From the NCBI RefSeq assembly GCF_029637605.1, contig NZ_CP121261.1, forward strand, positions 3,348,001 to 3,412,000: a DNA stretch of 64,000 nt, written 5' to 3'. Below the pieces are notes generated by a model. That model was not told where the DNA came from, searched no databases, and worked only from the letters and a program-made list of their open reading frames with translations. A program made the position numbers and the translations under genes. The stretch is from Achromobacter spanius (GTDB lineage: Bacteria > Pseudomonadota > Gammaproteobacteria > Burkholderiales > Burkholderiaceae_B). Below, piece by piece: positions 1 through 7,255 of the stretch (the stretch's first letter is position 1; every line of letters begins with the position of its first letter).

Positions 1-844
1 CACGGCAAAGCCGCGCGAACTGGTCGTTGTTCAGCGCCAGGACCGACAGGCTTGCGTCCGCCGTACTGAACACGCCGTTGGGCGCGCTGACCGCGCCCGT
101 CGCGCGTGACCCCGCCATGCCGTACGCAAGAATGTCGTTGACCTGCAATGCGGCGCAGGCCTGGAACAGGCTCAGTTGCACGTGCTGGCCGCGGCCCTCG
201 CGCGCCTGCTGATACAGCGCGGCGCTGGTGGCCTGCACGGCATACAGCGCCGTGGCAATGTCGGCCATCAGCAGGCCGATCCGGCGCGGCTCGCCCTCGG
301 GCGTCTGGTTCGCGAACATCAGCCCGCTGTCGGCCTGCATCACCGAGTCCGACGCTGGTGCGTTCGAGCTGGGGCCATCCGGCCCGTAGCCGCTGATGGA
401 CACGTACACCAGGCCCGGGCAGCGCTCTGCCAGACTGTCGTAGCCCACCCCCATGCGTTCGGCGACGCCGGGGCGGAAATTCTGGATCAACACGTCGGCG
501 CGTTGTGCCATCTGCGCCAGCAGGGCTTTGCCCCGAGGCTGGCGGGCATCCACGCATACGCCGCGCTTGCCCACGTTGTAGGCAATCGACAGCGCGCTCT
601 GGCCGTCGCGCACGACACCGACATGGCGGCCCCAATCGCCGTCCGGCGGCTCCACCTTCACGACATCCGCGCCTTGCTGCCAGAGAATTTGGGCGCAGTA
701 AGGGCCGGCGATTCCTTGGCTGAGGTCGAGTACGCGCAGGCCGGAATATGGGCCTGAATGCGGGCCTGAGTGCGGGCCTGAATGCGGGGCTGAATGCGAG
801 TCTGACTGCGGGCCGGATGTAGGGTCGATCGGCGTGGTTGGCAT
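1..844 (-). CDS. CaiB/BaiF (family III) CoA-transferase, C-terminus beyond the window
   Basis: About 281 residues are visible before the window edge. From residue 38 or so the protein reads GLRVLDLSQGIAGPYCAQIL, then ADVVKVEPPDGDWGR and NVGKRGVCVDA, the standard N-terminal Rossmann-like fold of family III CoA-transferases. The expected catalytic Asp lies in LLMADIATALYA. Such enzymes move CoA between carboxylic acids. The ATG at 844 is chosen because it is the first start in frame; it leaves a 35-residue leader made of repeated Gly-Pro-His-Ser units that the family normally lacks, so translation might instead begin later. It is divergent from the LysR gene at 932, a usual regulator-target arrangement. 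Substrate unknown. Confidence 0.85.
   Translation of the reverse strand, partial: MPTTPIDPTSGPQSDSHSAPHSGPHSGPHSGPYSGLRVLDLSQGIAGPYCAQILWQQGADVVKVEPPDGDWGRHVGVVRDGQSALSIAYNVGKRGVCVDARQPRGKALLAQMAQRADVLIQNFRPGVAERMGVGYDSLAERCPGLVYVSISGYGPDGPSSNAPASDSVMQADSGLMFANQTPEGEPRRIGLLMADIATALYAVQATSAALYQQAREGRGQHVQLSLFQACAALQVNDILAYGMAGSRATGAVSAPNGVFSTADASLSVLALNNDQFARLCR
750..809. repeat. Five imperfect 12-nt tandem repeats inside the CoA-transferase start region
   Basis: Units begin at 750, 762, 774, 786 and 798, with plus-strand consensus GGGCCTGAATGC; the last two units are more diverged. On the minus strand each unit encodes Gly-Pro-His-Ser or a variant such as Ala-Pro-His-Ser. The 12-nt period keeps the frame, so unit gain or loss would change only leader length. 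Confidence 0.85.
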
Positions 845-874
845 GGGTGGGATAAAGGCAAGGACAATGCGGTC

Positions 875-895
875 GATGCTAGACTCGCCAGCATC
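875..895. promoter_or_regulatory. Palindrome between divergent CoA-transferase and LysR genes
   Basis: GATGCT-N9-AGCATC is a perfect 6-bp inverted repeat in the 87-bp gap between the two divergent start codons. LysR regulators usually bind such interrupted palindromes in the shared promoter region. Its role as the operator is inferred from position and symmetry only. Confidence 0.35.
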
Positions 896-931
896 ATTGG
901 ACAATCCACCAACTTGTTCCTTGAATGGTGA

Positions 932-1924
932 ATGATGATTGACAATATGCCGGACCTGAACCTGGTCAGACTCTTCGTGGCAATGGTGGAATCACGCAAT
1001 CTGAGCGCCGCCGCCGTGCGCTGCGGCATGACGCGATCGAACATGTCGCATCGGCTAAAGCGGCTTGAGCTGGACCTGGGCGCGCAGCTCTTCCGGCGCA
1101 CCACCCGGCATGTCGAACTGACGCAGGCCGGCCAGTTGCTGTATCAGCACGGCATCCGCCTGTTGGACGAGATGCGCGCAGTGCAAGCCGCCATCGATAG
1201 CCTGGACGGCGCCGTCAGGGGCGACGTGCGCATCCGGCTGCCGACGGGCCTGGGTCATCTGTATCTGGCGCCTGTGCTGCTTGAATTCGCGCGCGCGCAT
1301 CCCGATATTTCGCTGCGCGTGCATATCAACGACGGCATCGGAGACCTGATCTCCGCCGAAGTCGACATGGCGCTGAAGATCACCTCATCGCCGCCCGAGG
1401 ACCACGTGGCTCGTCGGGTATGCGGCATCCAATGGTGCCTGTGCGCGTCGCCAGCATTCCTGGCGGAAAACGAACCGGTGCAGAAGATGGAGCACTTGGG
1501 GCGATGCGATCTGATTACCCCGCAGTCCCTGGGCCGCCGCTTTGACCTGCGCTTGAAGCAGGAGCACGGAGACCCGCTGATCCTGCGCGTGACGCCCAGG
1601 CTGCAATCGGGTGACTATCCGTTCCTGCGGGACGCGGTCCTGGCGGGGCTGGGCGTGGCCTTGCTGCCCCGCTACGCGGTATGGGAACAGTTGCGCGACC
1701 AGGAACTGCTTGAAGTGCTGCCCGAGTTCGAGCCCGAAGGCGTCGGCGACGCCATCTATTTGCTCACCGCGCCCAACCGCTTTCCGTCCATGGCGACGCG
1801 CGTGCTTGCCGACTTTATCCGCGAGCATATTGAGCGGCATGTGCAGGACTGGACAAGCTTGCGATCGCGAGCTGCCGGTCGCGACGCTGCGGGGAATGGA
1901 GTATCGGTTCTACGATCCGATTGA
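932..1924 (+). CDS. LysR-family transcriptional regulator
   Basis: 330 residues, typical length plus a short tail. The N-terminal winged helix-turn-helix is clear (LNLVRLFVAMVESRNLSAAA, then MSHRLKRLELDLGAQLFRRT, residues about 8-70). It is followed by the periplasmic-binding-protein-like effector domain (VRIRLPTGLGHLYLAPVLLE onward). The ATG at 932 is directly followed by ATT and a second in-frame Met at residue 6, so the start may be a few codons later. It is divergent from the CoA-transferase at 844 and probably controls it and whatever genes follow beyond the window. Effector unknown. Confidence 0.93.
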   Translation: MMIDNMPDLNLVRLFVAMVESRNLSAAAVRCGMTRSNMSHRLKRLELDLGAQLFRRTTRHVELTQAGQLLYQHGIRLLDEMRAVQAAIDSLDGAVRGDVRIRLPTGLGHLYLAPVLLEFARAHPDISLRVHINDGIGDLISAEVDMALKITSSPPEDHVARRVCGIQWCLCASPAFLAENEPVQKMEHLGRCDLITPQSLGRRFDLRLKQEHGDPLILRVTPRLQSGDYPFLRDAVLAGLGVALLPRYAVWEQLRDQELLEVLPEFEPEGVGDAIYLLTAPNRFPSMATRVLADFIREHIERHVQDWTSLRSRAAGRDAAGNGVSVLRSD

Positions 1925-1950
1925 ATGCCGGCGGCGGGGCGAGGCGGCGG

Positions 1951-2226
1951 CTATGGGTATTCCTGGCGGGCGTGCATGACAGCTATGACCCCGATGTGGT
2001 CGGCTCGGACTTCGTAGACCAGGATGTAATTGGGATGTGCCACGATTTCCCGCGTACCTGGCACACGGCCCGGGCGGTAGAGGTACGGATGTTCTGAGGC
2101 TGGGTGCACTGCGTTTTCGATCAGCTCGTGCATGCCGATGGCTGCATGCACGTCGTATTCCGCGATGTAGTTGGTGATCTCGTCCAGATCATCGAGTGCG
2201 CTAGCACTCCAAAAGATAGGAAGCAT
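1951..2226 (-). CDS. Type II toxin, RelE/ParE superfamily
   Basis: 91 residues, the usual toxin size. Diagnostic features are the N-terminal FWSASALDDLDEITNYIAEY, the central R-x-G-x-x-P-G-T-R-E-I-V segment and the closing Y-x-V-R-x-D-H-I-G-V-I-A-V-M-H-A-R-Q-E-Y strand. These match the ParE/RelE fold, whose members either cleave mRNA on the ribosome or poison DNA gyrase; which applies here cannot be told from sequence. It lies 33 nt downstream of the antitoxin gene on the same strand, so the two are almost certainly co-transcribed. It ends 26 nt from the stop of the convergent LysR gene. Confidence 0.85.
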   Translation of the reverse strand: MLPIFWSASALDDLDEITNYIAEYDVHAAIGMHELIENAVHPASEHPYLYRPGRVPGTREIVAHPNYILVYEVRADHIGVIAVMHARQEYP

Positions 2227-2259
2227 CGTTGGCCGGTTGTCCTGTTGCGATACCGGCTA

Positions 2260-2478
2260 TTAACGGTCTCGACTGCGCCGCGTAGCTGGCGCTGCATCAT
2301 GATCGGCCAGCTTTTTTGCCAATTTTTCACGGATACGCGCCATCGCGGCATCGTGCGGAATGCTCGGGCGCGGGTCGTCCCGGCTGGCCTGTACTTTCGC
2401 ACGAAACCAGCGGTCATAACTGACCGCTTGCTCTTCGGTTTCGAATTCCGAAACGATAGGGGAGAGGGTTGGGCTCAT
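2260..2478 (-). CDS. Antitoxin of the RelE/ParE pair (stability-determinant type)
   Basis: 72 residues from the ATG at 2478 (MSPTLSPIVSEFETEEQAVS). An upstream in-frame ATG at 2526 would add 16 residues but lacks a family-like N-terminus. The YDRWFRAKVQASRDDPRPSIPHD core followed by AMARIREKLAKKL is recognisable from small antitoxins often annotated as stability determinants, encoded immediately before RelE/ParE toxins. Antitoxins of this type bind and block the toxin and usually repress their own promoter. The gene order, antitoxin first, is the usual one. Confidence 0.8.
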   Translation of the reverse strand: MSPTLSPIVSEFETEEQAVSYDRWFRAKVQASRDDPRPSIPHDAAMARIREKLAKKLADHDAAPATRRSRDR

Positions 2479-2890
2479 GGCAAAAGCTCCTTTTATGACC
2501 GGCCATTTTAAGGCACTTGGAGTCAATAGGGGGAAAGCGCGATGTCAGGGCTTCATCCTAGGCCTGCAGCTTGCGCGAGGCCGCAATTTCAAGGTGAAAA
2601 TTGCAATCTGCCCCCAAAATTCAGAAGTAGAGAATTTTGTGAGCGTCTGAAGCTGAGCGCGCTGAACGCACACGCTATGTATCCGTGGACGCGGCATCGA
2701 CACAAAAACGCTGTGCGTGAAAAGCCAAGTCCCGCATACGCAGGTGCGACGCCACCGGCCAGCGTGATGTCGACACTTCGTTGGTCGGGGTCGAATTCAT
2801 TAAATGATCTACGGTATTCTCACCCCCGTCCGCCCGACGCCACGACGTAATTTCGCCGCACACCTTTTGCCGATCAACAAGGGAGTCATC
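2479..2890. other. Intergenic region with two AT-rich hairpins, no recognised gene
   Basis: No protein here was recognised; the longest plus-strand frame (2542-2850) has no family-like sequence. Two inverted repeats are visible: GCAATTT at 2583-2589 with AAATTGC at 2598-2604, and CAAAATTC at 2615-2622 with GAATTTTG at 2632-2639. The lower GC here than in the flanks suggests foreign or mobile-element debris. The promoter of the lipoprotein gene at 2891 must lie near the right end. Confidence 0.5.
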
Positions 2891-3262
2891 ATGAAACGCC
2901 ATTCGCGCGTCTTTATCGTTGCCGCAATCGCCGCGGTGCTTGCCGCTTGCGCCGCCACGCAAACCAAAGCGCCCATCACCGGCAACACGCACGCTGGTGC
3001 AACGTTGAAAGCCGACGTCGCCCGGAACATTTCCATGCAGGCCCAAACACAATTGAATTGCCAGAAGGTCGACGCGATTCAAACCGAAGTCGTGAAGGTC
3101 AACCCGGTCGGCACCGGCAGTTCAGCCGCTTCCCGGCAGTATGGAAGCGTCGACGAACGATGGATTGTGCAGCTGTGCAATCAACAGATTCCGTTCCGGG
3201 TGACGTTGACGCCGGATGGCAAGGGCGGAACGTATTTTTCAACGTCGCGCGAAACGTATTGA
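2891..3262 (+). CDS. Small putative lipoprotein, function unknown
   Basis: 123 residues from the ATG at 2891, preceded by AAGGGA 9 nt upstream. An earlier in-frame ATG (2804) gives a leader with no signal-peptide character and is rejected. The N-terminus is a lipoprotein signal: KR, then a hydrophobic stretch ending in the lipobox-like LAAC, predicting Cys20 as the lipidated residue. The mature part contains two further Cys residues (QLNCQKV and VQLCNQQ) that could form a disulfide. No family was recognised with certainty. It ends 17 nt before the diguanylate cyclase gene, so the two may share a transcript. Confidence 0.75.
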   Translation: MKRHSRVFIVAAIAAVLAACAATQTKAPITGNTHAGATLKADVARNISMQAQTQLNCQKVDAIQTEVVKVNPVGTGSSAASRQYGSVDERWIVQLCNQQIPFRVTLTPDGKGGTYFSTSRETY

Positions 3263-3279
3263 TCGACAAAGGATTTGGC

Positions 3280-4227
3280 ATGTCCCACGCAGGCCCGACT
3301 TTGGATGACAACGCGGTGTACAGGACCTTGCTGGAGTCGACCAAGGCGATTCCTTGGAAGATCGATTGGGCCACGATGAAGTTCGCCTACATCGGCCCGC
3401 AGATCGAGGCATTGCTGGGCTGGAGCACTGAAAGCTGGGTAAGCGCCGAAGACTGGGCCATGCGCATGCATCCCGAGGACCGCGAGTACGTGGTGAATTT
3501 CTGCGTCACCCAATCCCAGGCCGGCGTGGACCACGAGGCCGACTACCGCGCGCTGACCAAGGACAACGGCTACGTGTGGATTCGTGATGTGGTGCACGTC
3601 GTGCGCAACGGCAGCGGCGACGTCGATTCGCTGATCGGCTTCATGTTCGACATCACCGAACGCAAGAAGACCGAAGAAACGCTGCTGAGCCTGCAAAAAG
3701 AGCTGGAGGTACTTTCCTTCAAGGACAGCCTGACGAATATTGCCAACCGCCGCCGCTTCGATCGGTGTTTTGAATTGGAATGGGAACGCGCGGAAAGCGA
3801 ACAACGCCCCCTGTCCGTGCTGCTGTTCGACGTGGACTTTTTCAAGCAATACAACGATTTGTATGGCCACACCCAAGGCGACAACTGCTTGGTGGAAATT
3901 GCCCAGACGCTGAGCTTGGCGCTGGACGGCCCCCGCGATCTGGTGGCGCGTTATGGCGGCGAGGAATTCGTCGTGCTGCTGCCCGAGGCCGACGCCGAGG
4001 TTGCCCGAAAAGTCGCCGAACGCTGCCAGCGCCTGCTTCGGAAAAAATCCATTCTGCACGCCCTGTCGCCGCATGGCAGGCGCGTCACCGTCAGCATCGG
4101 CGCGGGCACGGTGGTACTTGATGGAAAGGCGGAACGTGCCGACTTCATCAAGGCCGTGGACGAACAGCTATATGCCGCCAAGCACAACGGGCGCGACCGC
4201 GTTGAGCATGTGCAATGGCGGTCGTGA
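3280..4227 (+). CDS. PAS-GGDEF diguanylate cyclase
   Basis: 315 residues; the ATG at 3280 is preceded by AAAGGA. Residues about 12-130 form a PAS/PAC sensor (FAYIGPQIEALLGWSTESWV; the PAC end is GFMFDITERKKTEE), joined by a short coiled linker to a GGDEF domain (SFKDSLTNIANRRRFDRCFE; catalytic YGGEEFVVLLPEAD). The intact GGEEF signature predicts synthesis of cyclic di-GMP from two GTP. The product-inhibition I-site (RxxD five residues before GGEEF) is replaced by GPRD, so feedback inhibition is probably absent or altered. No transmembrane segment is visible, so the protein is cytoplasmic and senses an internal signal. Confidence 0.93.
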   Translation: MSHAGPTLDDNAVYRTLLESTKAIPWKIDWATMKFAYIGPQIEALLGWSTESWVSAEDWAMRMHPEDREYVVNFCVTQSQAGVDHEADYRALTKDNGYVWIRDVVHVVRNGSGDVDSLIGFMFDITERKKTEETLLSLQKELEVLSFKDSLTNIANRRRFDRCFELEWERAESEQRPLSVLLFDVDFFKQYNDLYGHTQGDNCLVEIAQTLSLALDGPRDLVARYGGEEFVVLLPEADAEVARKVAERCQRLLRKKSILHALSPHGRRVTVSIGAGTVVLDGKAERADFIKAVDEQLYAAKHNGRDRVEHVQWRS

Positions 4228-4302
4228 GCGGGCTCAACGAATAGAATCCGACATCCGCGGCTTGCCGCACGGTGCGCCGGCGTGTTGCTGACGGGCCGCG
4301 CC

Positions 4303-4321
4303 AGCTTGGTCATCCCAAGCT
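4303..4321 (+). terminator. Short hairpin after the diguanylate cyclase gene
   Basis: AGCTTGG-TCATC-CCAAGCT, a perfect 7-bp stem with a 5-nt loop, lies 76 nt past the stop codon. No clear U-run follows, so its action as a terminator is only a suggestion. Confidence 0.3.
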
Positions 4322-4364
4322 CTTATGCCAAAAAAGTACGAAATCCATAGTTCTTTAGAACCCC

Positions 4365-4393
4365 TTGACATAAAAAAACGCAGTGTCGATGAT
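4365..4393 (+). promoter_or_regulatory. Candidate sigma-70 promoter for the sulfite dehydrogenase genes
   Basis: A perfect -35 hexamer TTGACA (4365-4370) is followed after 17 nt by GATGAT (4388-4393), a 4/6 match to the -10 box. It lies 84 nt before the sorA start codon and is the best promoter-like match in the gap. Confidence 0.4.
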
Positions 4394-4476
4394 GCAGAAG
4401 GCCCCGCTTCGCCGGGCCACCATCGGTAGAACACAGCGCCGGGTTCTCAAAGGCGCGGCAACCAAAGAGGCATGCC

Positions 4477-5715
4477 ATGGAGACGCTTCCCCCAAACCTT
4501 GCCCGACGCCGCCTGCTGGCAGGCAGCGCTGGCGCCCTTGCGGCCGTTGGCCTGGGCGCCACAGGTGCCGTCTGTGCCACGGACGCCGTCGCTAACACCA
4601 CCGCGACCAAAGCCGCCCCCGCAGCCAAGCCCTTGCCAGCCTACGCGGCATGGAAAGACGCCGACAGCGTCATCGTTCATAGTGCCAACACGATCGAAAC
4701 CAAGCGCAGCGCCTTTGGTGACGGGGTCATCACGCCATCACGCCAACTCTACGTACGCAACAACCTTCCGCCACCCGCCGCGTCCGTCCTGGACGACCGC
4801 GATGCATGGACCATCGAGATTGTCGGCGTGGAGCAACCGCGCACCCTGACCGTGGGGGATCTCAAGGCGTTGGGCGTGGAAACGCTGGCCACGGTGCTGC
4901 AATGCTCCGGCAACGGCCGGGGCTTTTTTCCGCACAAGCCCAGTGGAACGCCATGGGAGGTGGGCGCGGCCGGCTGCGTCATGTGGTCAGGCATTTCCGT
5001 GCGCACCTTGGTCGAATACCTGGGCGGCCTGAAGGGCAAACCCGTCTACATGACGGGCACAGGCGGTGAAGTTTTGCCCGAAGGCTTGGATCCCATGTCC
5101 TTGCTTGTAGAGCGCTCGGTGCCGCGCGAGGCCATGCAAGATGCCATGCTGGCCTGGGAAATGAACAACGAGCCTCTGTCGCTGGCTCACGGCGGCCCGC
5201 TGCGGCTGATCGTTCCTGGTTATACCGGCGTCAACAACGTCAAGTACATCAAGCGCTTGGCCTTCACTGACGAGCAGAGCCGCGCGAAGATCCAGCAAAC
5301 CGGCTATCGGCTGACACCGATGGGCGCCAAATCCAGCCCCGACCAGCCGTCCGTTTGGGCCATGGAGCCCAAGTCCTGGATCACCGCGCCTGGCACGGAT
5401 GGGCAGGCCCTTAAGGCGGGACGTGCCGTCGTGCGGGGCGTGGCGTTCGGGGGCATGCATGCGGTCAAGCGGGTGGAGGTCTCGATAGACGGCGGCAAGA
5501 CCTGGAAAGAGGCATCGCTTATCGGGCCGGACCTTGGCAAATACGCGTGGCGACAGTTCGCGCTGCCCATCGATCTTCCGGCGGGACAGCACACACTGGT
5601 CAGCCGCGTCGAAGACACAGCGGGCAATGTGCAGGTGGAAAAGCGATTTGAAAATGTACGGGGGTATATCAACAGTAGCTGGCAGGATCACGGCTTGGCA
5701 GTCAATGTGTCATGA
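4477..5715 (+). CDS. sorA: Sulfite dehydrogenase, molybdopterin subunit (SorA/SoxC-like)
   Basis: 412 residues. The start LPPNLARRRLLAGSAGALAA is a twin-arginine signal, so the enzyme is exported folded with its cofactor. The sulfite-oxidase fold follows: LQCSGNGRGFF carries the molybdenum-ligating Cys (about residue 143), and the stretch ending in PLRLIVPGYTGVNNVKYIKR is the conserved substrate/cofactor region. A C-terminal dimerisation domain (VEVSIDGGKTWKEA to the end) completes it. It oxidises sulfite to sulfate in the periplasm, passing electrons to the cytochrome encoded next. SoxC is an alternative name, but no other sox genes are present, and the paired monohaem cytochrome favours SorAB. 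Confidence 0.88.
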   Translation: METLPPNLARRRLLAGSAGALAAVGLGATGAVCATDAVANTTATKAAPAAKPLPAYAAWKDADSVIVHSANTIETKRSAFGDGVITPSRQLYVRNNLPPPAASVLDDRDAWTIEIVGVEQPRTLTVGDLKALGVETLATVLQCSGNGRGFFPHKPSGTPWEVGAAGCVMWSGISVRTLVEYLGGLKGKPVYMTGTGGEVLPEGLDPMSLLVERSVPREAMQDAMLAWEMNNEPLSLAHGGPLRLIVPGYTGVNNVKYIKRLAFTDEQSRAKIQQTGYRLTPMGAKSSPDQPSVWAMEPKSWITAPGTDGQALKAGRAVVRGVAFGGMHAVKRVEVSIDGGKTWKEASLIGPDLGKYAWRQFALPIDLPAGQHTLVSRVEDTAGNVQVEKRFENVRGYINSSWQDHGLAVNVS

Positions 5716-5728
5716 ACATGGCGGATTG

Positions 5729-6103
5729 ATGCAGAGCAGGTTTGTGTCAGCTCCTACACCGCGCCGCCTTACAGGGTGGCGGATATTCCCCCTGTTGGCG
5801 GCGGCCCTCATATGCATGCCGGGCAGTTTGACCATCGCCGCCGAGCCCGCTGATGCCGAGGCTGGCCGCGCGCTGTTCCTGAAGGGCTCAACGCCGGCCT
5901 GCGCCGTTTGCCACACGATGGCCGACGCGGGCGCCAAGGGGACCATTGGACCGAGTCTGGACGAGCTCAAGCCAGACGCGCAGCGAGTCATGCAGGCCGT
6001 ACGCAACGGCATCGGCGTCATGCCGGCTTTTGACGCGATGAGCGATGGGGATGTACAGGCGCTTGCGAACTATGTGGCCAGCGCAACCGGCGCAGCGCAG
6101 TAG
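5729..6103 (+). CDS. sorB: Sulfite dehydrogenase cytochrome c subunit (SorB-like)
   Basis: 124 residues from the ATG at 5729; an in-frame ATG at 5705 overlapping the sorA stop would add eight residues. A signal peptide (FPLLAAALICMPGSLTIAAE) directs export. One haem-binding motif CAVCH sits at about residues 58-62, and GVMPAFDAMSD supplies a plausible axial Met. Length and single haem fit the small SorB cytochrome that accepts electrons from SorA and passes them to the respiratory chain. The genes are 13 nt apart, which supports one transcript. Confidence 0.87.
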   Translation: MQSRFVSAPTPRRLTGWRIFPLLAAALICMPGSLTIAAEPADAEAGRALFLKGSTPACAVCHTMADAGAKGTIGPSLDELKPDAQRVMQAVRNGIGVMPAFDAMSDGDVQALANYVASATGAAQ

Positions 6104-6151
6104 CACCGGGACGCCATCGGCCTGACCTGGCCTGTGCCGACGAACCGCAAG

Positions 6152-6637
6152 CTACAGGAACCCGATCCACCTGCCCGCTACCAGGCAGCCCGTCCACAGC
6201 AGCAGCGAAACGGCGGCCTGGCAACGCAGCGCGCCGGACGGGCGGTCTCCCTGCAGTACCCGCCCCCATGCCCCGCCCCGGCGCACGAACCAGGCGTTGA
6301 TCGCACCCGCGCCCAGCAAGCCCATCTTCACCACGAATGCCGGATTCTGCAGGTATTCCTGCGGACGCACGGTAAACAGCGTGGCGCCGGTCAGTACGGC
6401 CAGCGCAAGCCCAACCGCGGCCGTGCGCGCCAACACAGGCGCCAGCAGCGCCAGGGAAGTGGGCTTGAGGACGCCGAGCAGGCGCAGGTCCAGCGGAACG
6501 ATTGAACCGATCAACAGGCCGATGGCGCCGATATGGGCGGCGTTGATCAGAAGGTACAGCGTTCCGGACCGTCGCAGCCACATCGCTGGCGGCAGGGTCG
6601 TAAGCTGTTCCAGCGCCAGCCGAAGCAGTTCAGGCAT
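6152..6637 (-). CDS. Four-helix membrane protein of unknown function
   Basis: 161 residues with about four hydrophobic segments (TLYLLINAAHIGAIGLLIGS, SLALLAPVLARTAAVGLALA, VVKMGLLGAGAINAWFV and AAVSLLLWTGCLVAG). It resembles the DUF6644/DUF2214-like membrane proteins often found beside DUF6152 proteins. It lies 18 nt downstream of the DUF6152-like gene and is surely co-transcribed with it. One His (NAAH) and an Arg-rich loop lie near the membrane face. Function is unknown; it is convergent with sorB and need not relate to sulfite oxidation. Confidence 0.7.
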   Translation of the reverse strand: MPELLRLALEQLTTLPPAMWLRRSGTLYLLINAAHIGAIGLLIGSIVPLDLRLLGVLKPTSLALLAPVLARTAAVGLALAVLTGATLFTVRPQEYLQNPAFVVKMGLLGAGAINAWFVRRGGAWGRVLQGDRPSGALRCQAAVSLLLWTGCLVAGRWIGFL

Positions 6638-6655
6638 GGCTGAGGGCCGTGCGGC

Positions 6656-7042
6656 TCAGGGCTTCTTGATGCGGCTGGGATAGATGTCGTAGGTCTTGCC
6701 GCCCACCTTGATCTGGACGGCCTTCATGCGCTTGTTGCCAGCGTCCTGATCGCGGTTGCCAATGGCGGTGATGGCGTCGCCCGGCTTGGCGGACCCCTCG
6801 ACAAATCCCGCTTCCTTCGTCTGGTTGGGATTGCCAAGTTCGACCACCCAGACACCATCGCTGGCTCGCACCCTCAAATTGGGATGGGGCGGCGCGATCT
6901 GCACCTGCTCGATCGTGCCTTGCAAGGTCATCTGTTCGGATTCCGCCCAAGACCAACCGTGATGCGCCATGGCCGCGGGGGCCACTGCCGCCAGCGCGGA
7001 TAACGCCAGCCCTGCCAATAACACGCGTTTGGATAGCTTCAT
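6656..7042 (-). CDS. Secreted DUF6152-like protein
   Basis: 128 residues from the ATG at 7042 (MKLSKRVLLAGLALSALAAV, a clear signal peptide). An ATG at 7117 gives a longer form lacking a proper signal. The mature protein starts AHHGWSWAESEQMTLQGTIEQV, the histidine-led signature of the DUF6152 family, and continues as a small beta-rich domain (WVVELGNPNQT; GDAITAIGNRDQDAGNKRMKA) ending in YPSRIKKP. It is probably periplasmic; the adjacent His-His pair suggests metal binding, but this is inference. First gene of a two-gene unit with the membrane protein. Confidence 0.75.
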   Translation of the reverse strand: MKLSKRVLLAGLALSALAAVAPAAMAHHGWSWAESEQMTLQGTIEQVQIAPPHPNLRVRASDGVWVVELGNPNQTKEAGFVEGSAKPGDAITAIGNRDQDAGNKRMKAVQIKVGGKTYDIYPSRIKKP

Positions 7043-7212
7043 GTCGATGCTCCTGGGTTGCGGTTGGGCTGCCGCCATGGCCCGGCGCTGCAGCGTGGCG
7101 GCCAGTGAGCCAAGCATAGCAGCGGGATGGCGGTTTCAACCACGGCGGACAGCGGCTATGCCCAGCCCTAGTACAAACCCGGGCACCGCGTCGATCTACC
7201 CATTTTTACAGG

Positions 7213-7255
7213 CCAACTTCTGTGAACCAAATCTCAGGTTGAATGAACGTCGACA
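7213..7255 (-). mobile_element. Solo terminal repeat of an IS21-like element (right-type end)
   Basis: Read on the minus strand it begins TGTCGACGTTCATTCAACCT and contains two copies of a 16-bp unit at 7234-7249 and 7213-7228, 21 bp apart. The end at 32329-32371 has the same tip and the same 21-bp spacing. No transposase gene is nearby, so this is a relic. Its outermost bases supply the stop codon and last six codons of the adjacent LysR gene. Confidence 0.65.

Noticed and set aside
2542..2850. 102-residue plus-strand frame before the lipoprotein gene
   Set aside because: No family resemblance, no ribosome-binding site, and it overlaps the likely promoter region and hairpins.
4423..4476. A second small gene between the hairpin and sorA
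   Set aside because: Short frames exist but all are out of phase with any Shine-Dalgarno sequence; the region reads as the sorA leader.
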